DNA of 64,000 nucleotides from Vulcanisaeta distributa JCM 11213 (GCA_001316125.1 BBCS01000004.1:1-64000), one strand, 5' to 3'; numbered from the stretch's first letter, positions 31,338 to 41,051 are shown. Translations and numbers: made by a program. Notes: generated by a model from the letters alone, not told the origin.

Positions 31338-31954
31338 ATGAGTACTGAGTCTGCTGTCGAGGCTTGGCAGCCTAGGACGTGGGTCGGCAGGTTGGTTAAG
31401 GAGGGTAAGGTTAAGTCCATTGATGATTTATTCAGACTTAACCTGCCCATTAAGGAGCCTGAGATTATTGACTTCTTCCTGCCCAACCTTAAGCACGAGG
31501 TCGTTAGCATAAATATAGTGCAGAGACAGACCGATGCCGGTGAGGTTAGTCAGTTCCAAGTGGCTGTTGTCATTGGTAATGAGGATGGGTACGTGGGTGT
31601 TGGCATGGGTAAGGGTAGGCAGGTTAATCAGGCCATTGAGAAGGCAATTAGGGAGGCGAAGCTCAACATAATACCTGTCAGGAGGGGGGGTTGCGGTTCA
31701 TGGCATTGTTCATGTGATGAGCCACATAGCGTTCCGTTTAAGGTTGTTGGTAAGAGCGGCAGTGTTAGGGTCATATTAATACCGGCGCCAAAGGGCGTCG
31801 GCCTTGTGGCTGCTGACGCCGCTAAGGTCGTGCTTAGGCTTGCGGGTATTAAGGATGTCTGGTCATATGCATGGGGGGTGAGACCAGGACGACACATAAC
31901 CTGGTTAAGGCAACTTACGATGCCCTAAGGAAGACCTACGCCTTTTCCATCTAA
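31338..31954 (+). CDS. rps5: Ribosomal protein S5, C-terminus frameshifted
   Basis: About 205 residues. [34 protein letters not shown] and [19 protein letters not shown] are classic archaeal S5. The G6 at 31873-31878 breaks the frame; with four G the end reads [20 protein letters not shown] and KTYAFSI. The invariant RRGCGSW carries one extra Gly from the G7 at 31684-31690. A TATA-like tttttaaat lies 26 bases before ATG. It heads the S5-L30-L15-SecY block. Confidence 0.95.
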
Positions 31955-32004
31955 TTTCATGGAGGCTAAAGCTTAATAAATCATTGGTTTATTGGGCATT
32001 GACT

Positions 32005-32561
32005 ATGCAGGTTCAGGAGGGTGTGCAAGCCGTTAGGGAGACTCCTTACACGCGGATTGCCGTAATTAGACTTAAGGGCCTAGCGGATACGCCACCAGAT
32101 GTTGAGAAGGTTCTCGATCTTCTAAGGTTGAGGAGGAGGTATACGTGCGTCATCATTGATGAGAGACCATCATACATGGGAATGCTTAGTGTGGTTAAGG
32201 ACTGGGTTACCTGGGGCGAGATAGATGCTGATACTTTGGCTGAGTTATTGAGGAGGAGGGTAGGTTAATTGGCGATAAACCACTAACGGATGATTGGGTT
32301 AAGAAGTATGGATGGTCAAGTATTGAAGAGTTTGCACTGGCTTACATAGTGGGTGAAGTCGGTCAACTATCCTGCCCTGAGAATAAGCCGTGGCCGAAAT
32401 CAGGTAATAAGGTACTCTGTATCCCTGGGTTAAAGCCATTCTTTAGGCTTCACCCGCCGTCTGGCGGTCTTAAGAATATTAAGAAGGGATTTAATGAGGG
32501 CGGTGATTTAGGTTATAGGGGGGGTATTGCCATTAATGAGTTAATACTTAGGATGTTATAA
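32005..32561 (+). CDS. rpl30: Ribosomal protein L30, one frameshift
   Basis: About 185 residues from ATG 32005. [24 protein letters not shown] is the L30 core; after a break near 32265 the archaeal extension follows ([45 protein letters not shown]). The TATA-like gcttaataaa lies about 25-30 bases before 32005, which favours it over an upstream TTG. The G7 at 32518 adds a Gly in GYRGGIAIN. Confidence 0.9.
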
Positions 32562-32701
32562 TCACCAATTCATCGTATAATTACATTCAATTACTATTAA
32601 TTTCTGGAATGGTGGGCTCGGTTTAGGTTTCGTTTTTTAACTCGTGATGAGGGGGGGAAGGTCATAAAATTTATTAAGGGTTTCAATAGTCAATCGTAGT
32701 C

Positions 32702-33160
32702 ATGGTTAGGCGATTCGAGAAGAAGGCTAGGAAGTACAGGGGGGGTTCGAGGACGCATGGCTGGGGGGGTAGGGTTGGTCAGCATAGGAAGAGTGGTTCC
32801 AGCGGTGGTAGGGGGGGTAGGTCAGGGCTTCATAAGCATAAGTGGTCATTCGTGATGAAGTATGCCGAGGACTCCAGTGGTTACCCATTCTATGGTAAGC
32901 ATGGCTTTAAGCAGCCCGAGACCATAGTTGCCGCGAGGCTCGGCATCAATGTTGGCGAGCTTGACTCAATGCTCGATGAATTGGTTAGTAAGGGATTGGT
33001 GCAGGTGGTTGATGGTAAGTACATAGTTGATTTATTAAAGATCGGTTTTAATAAGTTACTTGGTAGGGGTAGAGTCAGTAAACCCATGGTTGTTAGGGCT
33101 GTCTGGGTTTCGAGGAAGGCCGAGGAGAAATCAGGGCTGCCGGCGGCTCCGTTGAGTTAG
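32702..33160 (+). CDS. rpl15: Ribosomal protein L15
   Basis: An intact 152-residue frame: [34 protein letters not shown] and [14 protein letters not shown]. Compared with the family ([25 protein letters not shown]), three extra Gly are present, each at a G7 (32739, 32763, 32811). A TATA-like aaatttatta sits near 32667. It is followed after 17 bases by secY. Confidence 0.95.
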   Translation: MVRRFEKKARKYRGGSRTHGWGGRVGQHRKSGSSGGRGGRSGLHKHKWSFVMKYAEDSSGYPFYGKHGFKQPETIVAARLGINVGELDSMLDELVSKGLVQVVDGKYIVDLLKIGFNKLLGRGRVSKPMVVRAVWVSRKAEEKSGLPAAPLS

Positions 33161-33177
33161 TGCGGGGGGGGTAGTGC

Positions 33178-34627
33178 ATGGCTAGTACTGGGCGTAGGTT
33201 CATAGACGTTGTGGAGCCTATACTGCGTTATGTACCCACCGTGCCCAGGCCCAGGGAAGCCCTGAGCATGGGCTCAAGGTTGTTCTGGACATTCCTCGCA
33301 GTAACGGTTTACCTGCTAATGTCCATAACGCCACTTTACGGATTAAGCAGTGACGCCATCCTTCTTCCTATCACCGGCCATAGCGGCCATACTGGGCATA
33401 ACCTTCGGCACACTCGCGCAACTAGGCATTACACCACTCGTCGTGGCCGGCATAATACTTGAGATCCTGGTTTTCTCGGACATGATCAACATAGATCTTG
33501 AGGACCCGGAGGACCAGGCCAAGTTCAATGCATTACTGAAGCTTCTCGCAATAGTCTTTGGACTGCTCGAGGCCGTTGCTCTGGTGACTAGCGGCCAATT
33601 AATCCCAGTTAACGCACTTGGTGGTGTCTTAATAGTTATTCAATTGCTTATTGCCACGATAATAATAATTTTAATGGATGACATGATATCCAAGGGCTGG
33701 GGATTGGGCAGTGGAATTTCGCTATTCATATTGGTGACCATTGTAAAGCAGATGTTCGCAATGGCCTTCTCACCATTTACCCTGCCAGGCTCCGTGATTC
33801 CTTATGGCGCAATCCCCGCATTGGCTGCGGCCATTTATTATGCAATTGGCGGTAAGATGACGTACCTAATGAGCATATTATACCAGGTAAACCTACCGAG
33901 TTTAACGGGGGGGTTGATAGCCACGATAGCCCTAGCCCTCATTGTTCTTTACCTAGAGCTCATGGAGGTTTCAATACCGGTGGCGCTTGTGCAGTACAGG
34001 GGGGGTTATAGGTACTCAGTACCTCTGAAGTTGATGTATGTGTCAGTGCTGCCTATAATATTCACGGCATACACGGTATACCTAATCGGCGAAGGGTTAA
34101 CGCTGCTCTGGAGTGCGTACAATAGAGCTGATACTAACCCACTCCTTAATTGGTTAGCCTGTGCGCATATGACATCGGCGGGTCTAATACCATGCCCAAG
34201 CTCATTACTTTATTACTTCACGGTGGTGCCTAGGAACATTGATGCTGCGTACATAGCGGTTCATATAATCATGTATGCGGTATTATCCGTAATCTTCGCC
34301 ATAGTATGGGTTAACCTAGCGGGCCTGAGCGCTGAGGACCAGGCTAAGTACATAGTTCAGGGTGGTATGCACATACCGGGCTTTAGACCTAGCCCCCCCA
34401 AGGTTATTGCTAGGTTCCTCGATAGGTACGTCAGGATGCTCACGATAATTAGCGGTTTAATAGTTGGCGTGATTGCGGCTCTTGGAGACATCGCGGGGGG
34501 GGTCTTTGGTGGTGGTATTGGCTTGATACTCGTTGTTGAGATTGTGATTCAGTACTACACATTGGCGCTTCAGGAGCAATTATTCGAGATTTACCCAGGT
34601 CTTAAGAGGCTCCTTGGTAAGGAGTAG
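33178..34627 (+). CDS. secY: Protein translocase subunit SecY, one frameshift
   Basis: About 483 residues with ten membrane helices. RRFIDVVEPILRYVPTVPRP opens the protein; after a break near 33358 the plug and helices follow (AILGITFGTLAQLGITPLVVAG, DMINIDLEDPEDQAKFNALLK), then SVPLKLMYVSVLPIIF and the cytoplasmic loop GFRPSPPKVIARFLDRY. It forms the Sec channel with SecE and Sec61beta. Extra Gly or Pro occur at runs 33907, 33999, 34393 and 34495 (the last a G8). Confidence 0.95.
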
Positions 34628-34640
34628 CCTAACGTGAAAA

Positions 34641-34650
34641 AGTTTATAAA
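34641..34650 (+). promoter_or_regulatory. TATA box of the small gene at 34673
   Basis: agtttataaa lies 28 bases before GTG 34673, the standard spacing for a leaderless transcript in this window. Confidence 0.55.
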
Positions 34651-34672
34651 TTAATGCCCACTCGTAATTTCC

Positions 34673-34804
34673 GTGGGCGGTAGACAAAGAACTAGTCTAT
34701 TCATGACGAGTGAGGAGGAGGAGAGGAAGTTAGGTAAGGCATTAACTGAGACGGGTGGTTCATCACAACAACAGGGCAAGCAGGCTAAGGGAGGCAAGAA
34801 GTGA
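34673..34804 (+). CDS. Very small hydrophilic protein
   Basis: GTG 34673 to TGA 34804 encodes 43 residues: GGRQRTSLFMTSEEEERKLG, then a Gly/Ser/Gln/Lys-rich tail (QQQGKQAKGGKK). It has its own TATA box and lies between secY and the SPOUT gene. No family is recognised; a small ribosome- or RNA-associated protein would fit the context. Confidence 0.5.
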   Translation: MGGRQRTSLFMTSEEEERKLGKALTETGGSSQQQGKQAKGGKK

Positions 34805-34839
34805 TTTTTACTTAAAATTGAACTTATTAGTGAGTTCAA

Positions 34840-35712
34840 ATGAGGGTTTCGAGGTTAAAACCAATAATTGACATTGCAATACCCAGTGACTTCCTTGCAG
34901 AGTCTCCCGACGATAGGGAGGCCGTTAGGAAGATCGGTTACCTAGGCAGAGGTGCCGCGATTTTTCAGGTAAGTAAGATCATTGTTTATAGGCATAAATT
35001 AGCCGGCGAGAAGGATAGGACCAACTTCATAATAAAGAATCTCCAGTACCTCGCAACTCCGCCATACCTTAGAAAGGACCTATTCAAACTTGACAGAGAC
35101 CTTAAGTATGCTGGATTACTACCGCCGTTAAAGACCCCCCCTAACCATGCCCCAGAAGGTATGCCGCAGAGGGGGGGTGAGTATAGGGAGGGCATCGTTG
35201 TAAGGTGGGATGGTTACTTCTCAATAATTAAGATTGGTGATGGCGTATATGCGAAAGTGCCTAAGCCAATGCCCTTAGGCACTAGGGTCATTGTACAAAT
35301 AGATGCGCAAACCAGTAGGGGGGGTGATACATATAGGGCACACGTAGTTCCTAGGGATCGCCTAAGTATTTATTGGGGGGGCTTTGAGGCGGAGGTTGCG
35401 GAGTTAAATAGATTGTTTAGTGATTATGACTACGTGATTTTGACAGGCAGGGAGGGCATGAATATTAAGGATGCCATGGAACAGTTAAGAAATGCCTTAA
35501 GTAGGGATAGGGTTCTTGTAGTCTTTGGTTCGCCATACTACGGTGTTGATGAGATACTTAGGGCTGAGGGTATGGAGGAGACGTTGAGGAGATATCCATT
35601 CATTAATTTCATACCTGGTCAGGGCGTTGAGACTGTTAGGACTGAGGAAGCCGTGACAGCAGTGCTGTCAATACTAAACTTGGTTAGGTACCTGCATGGT
35701 TCGTTGCCTTAG
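34840..35712 (+). CDS. SPOUT-type RNA methyltransferase (COG2106)
   Basis: An intact 290-residue frame. IDIAIPSDFLAE starts the SPOUT half; an inserted OB-like domain (GIVVRWDGYFSIIKIGDGVYAKV) follows; the C-terminal knot region is VLVVFGSPYYGVDEIL and FINFIPGQGVETVRTEEA. The family (SPOUT1/C9orf114) methylates RNA and in crenarchaea commonly precedes rpl3, as here. Extra residues at runs 35135 (Pro), 35171, 35327 and 35375 (Gly). Confidence 0.85.
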   Translation: MRVSRLKPIIDIAIPSDFLAESPDDREAVRKIGYLGRGAAIFQVSKIIVYRHKLAGEKDRTNFIIKNLQYLATPPYLRKDLFKLDRDLKYAGLLPPLKTPPNHAPEGMPQRGGEYREGIVVRWDGYFSIIKIGDGVYAKVPKPMPLGTRVIVQIDAQTSRGGDTYRAHVVPRDRLSIYWGGFEAEVAELNRLFSDYDYVILTGREGMNIKDAMEQLRNALSRDRVLVVFGSPYYGVDEILRAEGMEETLRRYPFINFIPGQGVETVRTEEAVTAVLSILNLVRYLHGSLP

Positions 35713-35764
35713 TCCAGGGAACTAATAATTTTTAAATAGGGTTGTGACTACGTAGGGCTGAACT

Positions 35765-36794
35765 ATGGGTTTAAAGATTCATAGGCCCAAGCGCGGATCC
35801 ATGGCCTATTACCCGAGGAAGCGGGCTGAGTCACTGGTGGCTAGGTTCAGGGTATGGCCAGACCCACACCCTGGCAAGCCCATGTTGCTTGGTTTTGCTG
35901 CTTATAAGGCGGGCATGGCGCATGCGTGGTCATTGATGATAGCCGACAAGCCCATTCTACAGTAAGGAGGTTATCAAGCCCGTCACCATACTCGATGCAC
36001 CACCAATCAAGGTGATAGCCTTCAGGGCTTACACCTATGATCCCTGGAAGAACCTGAAGCTGAGTCTTGGTGAGGTTTGGATGCCTGATGTACCTAAAGA
36101 CATTTTAAGGAAAATACCCGTACTTCCTGAGAAGTTTAATAAGGAGGAGATGATGAAGAAGATACTCGATAACGTGGACGTGATAACGGAGGTTAGGGCA
36201 ATCGTGGCAACACAACCAAGGCTCAGCGGTATTGGTAAGAAGACTCCTGAAATCCTGGAAATACCCATTGGTGGTGTTGATGACGTGAACCAAATAATTA
36301 AGTTCGCAGATTCCATACTTGGCAAGGACATTAATATTAATGATGTGTTTAGTGAGGGTCAGTACGTAGATGTTGCGGCAATAACTAAGGGTAAGGGTTG
36401 GCAGGGTGTCGTTAAGAGGTTTAACGTAAAGATACTGCCCAAGTGGCATAAGCATAGGAAGGGTTATAGGAGGATCGGAGCCATTGGTCCACAGAACCCA
36501 GCCTTAACATTCACAACACCGAGACCAGGACAAATGGGGCTTCACAAGAGGACTGAGTACAATAAGCGAATACTCAGAATAGGATTGAATGGGGCAGAGG
36601 TAACCCCCCCAAGCTCAGGATTTCCGCATTACGGAATTATTAAGGGGCCATACATAGTCCTTGAAGGTACAGTACCTGGCGTCGTTAAGAGGCTTGTGAC
36701 GCTTAGGTTTCCTGTGAGGCCTAGGCCACCGACATATCCAACCGGTAAGGTTCAAATAGTCTGGTTATCAACACAGCCGTTGCAAGGTGCATGA
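35765..36794 (+). CDS. rpl3: Ribosomal protein L3, one frameshift
   Basis: About 343 residues. [20 protein letters not shown], then after a break near 35960 [59 protein letters not shown] and [14 protein letters not shown]. It is an early-assembling 23S rRNA-binding protein near the peptidyl transferase centre. The C7 at 36604 adds a Pro in [12 protein letters not shown]. The stop overlaps the rpl4 start. Confidence 0.95.
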
Positions 36795-37636
36795 GTATGG
36801 TGTCCCTAGACCTATCACCACTAATAAGGCCGAAGTACACCATACCAATGACGGTGAAAGTACTTGACCTAGGCGGTAATGCTGTTAGTGAGGTTTCACT
36901 GCCGCCGCAGTTCCTCGAGCCGATAAGGCCGATTTAATACTGAGGGCGTACATTAGTGCGTTGACGGCTAAGTTACAGCCTAAGGGCACCGACCCAATGG
37001 CTGGTAAGAGGACCACGGCTGTGAGTTTCGGTACAGGGCTTGGCCTGGCGAGGGTTCCTAGGGTTAAGGGTAGTCTGTGGCCAACAGCCAGGTTTGCGCC
37101 TAATGTAGTTAAGGGTAGGAGGGCTCACCCGCCTAAGGTCGAGAAGGTTCTTCACGAGAGGATTAATAAGAGGGAGCGTAGGAAGGCCATTAGGTCCGCC
37201 ATAGCCGCGACGGCGATTAAGGACTTAATTACCGCTAGGGGGTCACATTATTGAGAAGGTTCCCCCCCAAATACCGCTTATTGTTAGTGATGATTTTGAG
37301 AGGATAGGTGTTATGGCTGATCTAAAGAAGGCGCTAATGTCATTGGGTCTTTGGGATGATATTGAGAGGGTTGCTGAGAGAATTAGGGTCAGGTCAGGTA
37401 AGGGTAAGATGAGGGGCAGGAGGTACAAGGAGGGTAAGAGCCTACTTATTGTCGCATCAACCGTTGATGCCCCCCCAGTTATTAAGGTTGCCAGAAATCT
37501 GCCTGGTGTTGATGTAGTCCCCCCCGTGAGAAACCTAAGCGTGCTATATCTGGCGCCTGGCGGTGTTCCTGGCAGATTAACTGTATGGACGTTAAGCGCA
37601 ATTGAGGAATTACGTAGAGGCTTATTCATAGGGTGA
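36791..37636 (+). CDS. rpl4: Ribosomal protein L4, two frameshifts
   Basis: About 281 residues. The start [19 protein letters not shown] is hidden by a break near 36930; then [39 protein letters not shown] and [12 protein letters not shown]; a second break at 37238-37242 (G5 for G4) leads into [13 protein letters not shown] and [19 protein letters not shown]4 binds 23S rRNA with a loop in the exit tunnel. C7 runs at 37262, 37470 and 37509 add Pro codons ([20 protein letters not shown]). Confidence 0.95.
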
Positions 37637-37888
37637 GGGGCGTGATCGTGAGATTCGTATTAACAGAGAAGAGCCTTAGGCTTGCCGAGAGGGAGAATAA
37701 GATAACGATTATTGTGCCAAGGAACGCCAGTAAGAAGGAGATTAGGGATTACGTGGAGAAGACGTACAATGTTAAAGTTGAGAAGGTCAATACATTAATA
37801 ACGATGACCGGAGAGAAAAAGGCATATGTCAAGTTAGCCCCCCCGAGTACAACGCATACGACCTCCTCAGCCGTTTAGGCTTGTATAA
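37633..37888 (+). CDS. rpl23: Ribosomal protein L23, C-terminus frameshifted at a C7
   Basis: About 84 residues. [39 protein letters not shown] and [20 protein letters not shown] are L23. With five C instead of seven at 37838 the end reads [15 protein letters not shown], the usual L23 finish. One more missing base near 37883 probably hides the stop in ttgtataaa. GTG 37633 overlaps the L4 stop. L23 surrounds the tunnel exit and binds SRP and chaperones. Confidence 0.9.
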
Positions 37889-37890
37889 AT
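37879..37890 (+). promoter_or_regulatory. TATA box for a small RNA gene
   Basis: cttgtataaatc at the end of rpl23 lies about 26 bases before 37911-37914, where a perfect stem-forming sequence begins. Confidence 0.4.
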
Positions 37891-37913
37891 CATTCCTCAA
37901 TCCAAATAACACT

Positions 37914-37993
37914 GACTTTAAGTGTAGTGGTTTTGTTTTGCTGAGGATTTTTGTCAGGTCGTGGGTTCGTCGTCACCAATCAGCACTTAAGTC
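37914..37993 (+). ncRNA. Putative structured small RNA of unknown class
   Basis: gactttaagtg (37914-37924) is the inverted complement, apart from one T, of cacttaagtc (37984-37993), giving a 10-bp closing stem around about 59 nt. An inner ctga...tcag pair and the T-loop-like gggttcg are inside. It has its own TATA-like box 26 bases upstream and no coding frame with a start. It is not a tRNA: the closing stem is too long and no cloverleaf forms. A pseudouridylation guide like those of Pyrobaculum is one option. Confidence 0.35.
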
Positions 37994-38032
37994 CTTGCAT
38001 CACCCATTACCCGTACTTATACTCAGTATAAA

Positions 38033-38043
38033 AGTATTTATAA
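38033..38043 (+). promoter_or_regulatory. TATA box of the C/D box sRNA
   Basis: gtatttataat ends about 26 bases before the C box at 38069. Confidence 0.45.
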
Positions 38044-38063
38044 TCCTAGGCGAAGTATCTTTC

Positions 38064-38124
38064 ATTACGTGATGATGCTTCACCCCCCCCTGACCTGTGA
38101 GGAATTCTTTAAGTGCTGATGTTG
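38064..38124 (+). ncRNA. Box C/D sRNA (2'-O-methylation guide)
   Basis: C box gtgatga (38069-38075), D' ctga (38090-38093), C' gtgagga (38097-38103) and D ctga (38116-38119) are in canonical order. The D'-C' spacer is 3 nt and the D guide is 12 nt (attctttaagtg). The D guide is antisense, with one missing C, to the universal 16S rRNA stretch acttaaaggaatt, so a target there is likely. The D' guide, tgcttca plus C run, is 14 nt; removing three C from the C8 run gives 11 nt, near the archaeal norm. It would bind L7Ae, Nop5 and fibrillarin. Confidence 0.75.
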
Positions 38125-38184
38125 GTTTAGTCAGTATTCATGTCATTAGATAAGGTTTATTAGTTCTTTTTAATTATCGGTGAC

Positions 38185-38637
38185 GTGGACGTAATTAGGG
38201 AGGTTGGTAATGACGACCTGAAGTTCATCTTTATTAAGGATGAAAGTGCGGCATTGGTGGAGGCCCTATACGTTAAAGGCTTTAGTGAGGAGAGGTACAA
38301 GAAATTGAGGAGGTATATTAAGGAGAGGCTTGGTGAGGAATTTTCGGGAGTTATTAACCTGGACTCAGGCAAGGCATTGGTTAAGGTGCTATTAATTGGT
38401 GCTGATCAGGTTGGGCAGTCATTAATTAATGATGTCGTTGATAACGAGATTAGTAAGGTTGATTCATGGATGTCCAATGGCGTGATTAAGGAATTGATTG
38501 ATAAAGTCGTTAGTGAGGCGAAGAAGACGAAGAAATCAAGGAGGAAAAAGAAGAGTAAGAAGACGAGGGCAAAGTCCAAGGGCAAAAGAAAAAAGAAGTC
38601 CAAGAAGAGGTCTAGTAGTTCGAGGAAGAGTTCATGA
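38185..38637 (+). CDS. Hypothetical protein with a very basic C-terminal tail
   Basis: An intact 150-residue frame from GTG 38185. The first 105 residues form an alpha/beta domain (FIFIKDESAALVEALYVKGFS, VLLIGADQVGQSLINDVV). The last 38 residues are nearly all Lys, Arg and Ser (KKSRRKKKSKKTRAKSKG and further), resembling a histone or ribosomal protein tail. Nucleic acid or ribosome binding is a fair inference. It follows the two small RNA genes. No family is recognised. Confidence 0.6.
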   Translation: MDVIREVGNDDLKFIFIKDESAALVEALYVKGFSEERYKKLRRYIKERLGEEFSGVINLDSGKALVKVLLIGADQVGQSLINDVVDNEISKVDSWMSNGVIKELIDKVVSEAKKTKKSRRKKKSKKTRAKSKGKRKKKSKKRSSSSRKSS

Positions 38638-38706
38638 ACACCTTATTATTGAAAATAATGGGAAAAAAGGCTTTTTATAGGGGGGGTTACTTCCTACGAA
38701 GATAGA

Positions 38707-39459
38707 ATGTCCGCAACACCCTTCGAGAAGCCACAAGGCACAGTAGAGGTGCCGCACATAGAGGTTGATGAAGAGACTAAGGAGATAATAAAGGAAATAC
38801 TCTCACAAATGAAGAATCCAGTTGAGATACTATTCTTCACAAGTAATACCTGCGGTAATAGGGACACGAATTGGTGCGTACCAACGGAGGAATTACTAGA
38901 CTTACTAGCCGAGTTAGCGCCACCGGGCAAGTTAATACTGAAGAAGATAAAGTATGAGGAGAGCGGCGATACCTTCACTAAGTATAATGTTGAGCCGCAG
39001 AGGGTCCCCGTCATATATCTACTGGATGGAGCAATTAGGTACTTAGGCGCACCACTTGGTGAGGAGGTTAGGGCTTTCATAGAGACTATAGTGAGAATCT
39101 CTGTTGGTGAGACAAAGTTGAGACCAAGGACTAAGAAGGGCCTTGAGGCATTAATAAATTCAGGTGGTGGTAAGAGGGTTGAGGTAATGACGGTTGTCAC
39201 CCCATCATGCCCGTACTGCCCATACGCTGTTCTAATGGCTAATATGTTTGCATATGATAGTAAGGGTAAGGTTGTTTCAATAACTGTGGAGGCGTACGAG
39301 GAGAGTGATATTGCAGATATGTATCAAGTAACTGCCGTGCCAACGGTAGTACTTAAGAGGGAGGATCAGGAGGTTGGCAATGTTGAATTCATAGGCGTTC
39401 CTCCAGAAAGCGACCTATTAAAGAAGGTCCTTGATTATAGCGGTGTTAACCTTCAATAA
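38707..39459 (+). CDS. Protein disulfide oxidoreductase (glutaredoxin-like, two thioredoxin folds)
   Basis: An intact 250-residue frame. The first thioredoxin fold has IEILFFTSNTCGNRDTNWC in place of a compact CxxC, and cis-Pro VPVIYLLDG. The second fold has the active site VTPSCPYCPYAV (CPYC) and cis-Pro AVPTVVL. PDO proteins form intracellular disulfides in hyperthermophiles. The first site has two Cys nine residues apart, so only the second looks classically redox active. TATA-like tttttatag and a G7 lie upstream. Confidence 0.85.
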   Translation: MSATPFEKPQGTVEVPHIEVDEETKEIIKEILSQMKNPVEILFFTSNTCGNRDTNWCVPTEELLDLLAELAPPGKLILKKIKYEESGDTFTKYNVEPQRVPVIYLLDGAIRYLGAPLGEEVRAFIETIVRISVGETKLRPRTKKGLEALINSGGGKRVEVMTVVTPSCPYCPYAVLMANMFAYDSKGKVVSITVEAYEESDIADMYQVTAVPTVVLKREDQEVGNVEFIGVPPESDLLKKVLDYSGVNLQ

Positions 39460-39512
39460 CTTTCCCTACTTTAAAATTATTAAATCCACGCTTATAAAAA
39501 GGCAAATGGAAT

Positions 39513-40084
39513 ATGAGAATATTCTTTGTAACAAGTAATGAGGCTAAGTTCCGTGAAGCCTCCCTGGTGCTTAAGGAATTTGGCATAGACCTCATGATTG
39601 ATAAAAACCATAGAAAGATCGAGATACAGAGTGATAACCTTGAGGATATAGTTAGCAATGCACTTCAGGGTATATGTATTGATAATTCTAGCGATTATTT
39701 CGTGGTTGAGGATGATGGTTTGTTCATAAATAGACTGAATGGTTTCCCAGGTCCATACTCATCCTATGTCTATAAGACGATAGGTCTTACAGGTATTCTA
39801 AAACTAATGAGCGGGGGGTTGATGATAGGACAGCCTACTTTAAGTCCGTGGTTGGTCTATGCGGTCCTAAGGCCGGTATTAAATTGTTTTCAGGTGTTGT
39901 ATATGGTAGAATTGCGATGGAGCCTAGGGGGGGTACGGAGGGGGGGTTCGGCTTTGATCCAATATTCGTACCAGATGGTTATGACAAGACCTTTGCTGAA
40001 TTGGGCATTGACATTAAAAATAAGCTATCCCATAGGGCCAGGGCATTTAGGGCGTTGGGTAATTGGATATTAAGTAATCTTTAG
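39513..40084 (+). CDS. rdgB: XTP/dITP pyrophosphatase (RdgB/HAM1), one frameshift
   Basis: About 190 residues. [39 protein letters not shown] and [19 protein letters not shown], then [11 protein letters not shown], are the HAM1 motifs. The break is a G6 at 39813-39818; with G4 the text reads [15 protein letters not shown]. The enzyme removes non-canonical purine triphosphates. The conserved [13 protein letters not shown] reads [15 protein letters not shown] because of two G7 runs (39927, 39940). It overlaps the convergent gene by 15 bases. Confidence 0.9.
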
Positions 40085-40828
40085 ACGGTTAATCCTCATA
40101 ATTACTAATGCCGCTTCATAAATTAATGCTGCTGCCGCACCAATAAGTAATGCCATTAATAGGTAGCTACTATTTAATGTTTGGCTGTATCTACATAGTA
40201 TTGATGTTATTGGCTTGGTTGGTTGTACTACGTAGATTATGGGCCTACCTAATGCGTATACTATGTATATGGGAATTGATGGGGGGGAACCTGTATTGCA
40301 TATAACATTACCTGTAATTGTGGGTATAATAATTGCCGAGTTTATCGTAGTTCCGTAAGTTAATAATGAACTTGAGCTATTCGTTACTATGGGCGTTGTC
40401 CCACTGTATGATAGTAATTCAATGAAGTAACTGGTCCTCTGAATGACGTAGTTGTACGTACCCAACGCACTACTTATTGGTATTGATGTTGAGTAACAAA
40501 TAGCAGAATTACTATTTATCACTGTTATATTCACTTCATTAATTGGTAATTGGTCATTAGCAAGTCTCATTATTATCTTAACATTGTAATTATTGCTTAA
40601 ACTTAGGTCGAGTATTATTGATGTATTTGTCGTGGTAATAGTCCTTGTTACTATGAATGTTGTTGATGGATTTACCCCCCCACACCTGCTTAGTACTTCG
40701 TTAATATTATTATTTAATTGCATTATGAAGTAATTACCTATAGAGTAACCCGCTGGTGGCGACACAACTATGATTAGGGCTACCGTAAATAGGGCTATTG
40801 CGATTATTAATCTATACCTAGTCATCAT
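40070..40828 (-). CDS. Secreted or membrane-anchored surface protein
   Basis: 252 residues, intact. A signal helix ([23 protein letters not shown]) opens it, a long Thr/Ser/Asn/Ile-rich external region with four cysteines follows, and a membrane helix ([22 protein letters not shown]) ends it before a short basic tail. No family is recognised. The layout matches the protein at 5136-5663. Confidence 0.6.
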   Translation of the reverse strand: MMTRYRLIIAIALFTVALIIVVSPPAGYSIGNYFIMQLNNNINEVLSRCGGVNPSTTFIVTRTITTTNTSIILDLSLSNNYNVKIIMRLANDQLPINEVNITVINSNSAICYSTSIPISSALGTYNYVIQRTSYFIELLSYSGTTPIVTNSSSSLLTYGTTINSAIIIPTITGNVICNTGSPPSIPIYIVYALGRPIIYVVQPTKPITSILCRYSQTLNSSYLLMALLIGAAAALIYEAALVIMRINRLKIT

Positions 40829-40853
40829 TAGTGAGGTGGATTTTTCTGGTTTA

Positions 40854-41051
40854 TTATAGTTTCCTCACTAGGGGGTCTGCATAGCTTTCCACATTAATAG
40901 CTGACGTTATTAATCCCTCCCTCTTCATATTTAATAACGTCCTTATTAAGTGTGTCCTCAGTATTTTGGCCCCCCCACAGTATGTGCAGTAGGGCTTTCC
41001 ATTTATTAAAACAGTCACCCTTGTTGATCCGCAGGCGCTGCACTTAAGCAT
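40854..41051 (-). CDS. Small zinc-ribbon protein
   Basis: 65 residues. LKCSACGSTRVTVLINGKPYCTYCGGAK has two CxxC pairs, then a helix (LIRTLLNMKREGLI). The C7 at 40970 adds a Gly after the last Cys pair. Likely a small nucleic acid-binding or adaptor protein. Confidence 0.65.
   Translation of the reverse strand: MLKCSACGSTRVTVLINGKPYCTYCGGAKILRTHLIRTLLNMKREGLITSAINVESYADPLVRKL

Noticed and set aside
32645..32660. gtgatga followed by a G7 upstream of rpl15, as a possible C box
   Set aside because: No D or D' ctga follows before the rpl15 start; it is probably only leader sequence.
37914..37993. tRNA gene suggested by the gggttcg element
   Set aside because: The closing stem is longer than 7 bp, no anticodon arm forms and the T-arm complement is missing.
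37881..38072. Open frame after rpl23 as a separate protein
   Set aside because: It runs through the TATA boxes and the two RNA genes and has no family resemblance; it is the L23 frame read on past a lost stop.
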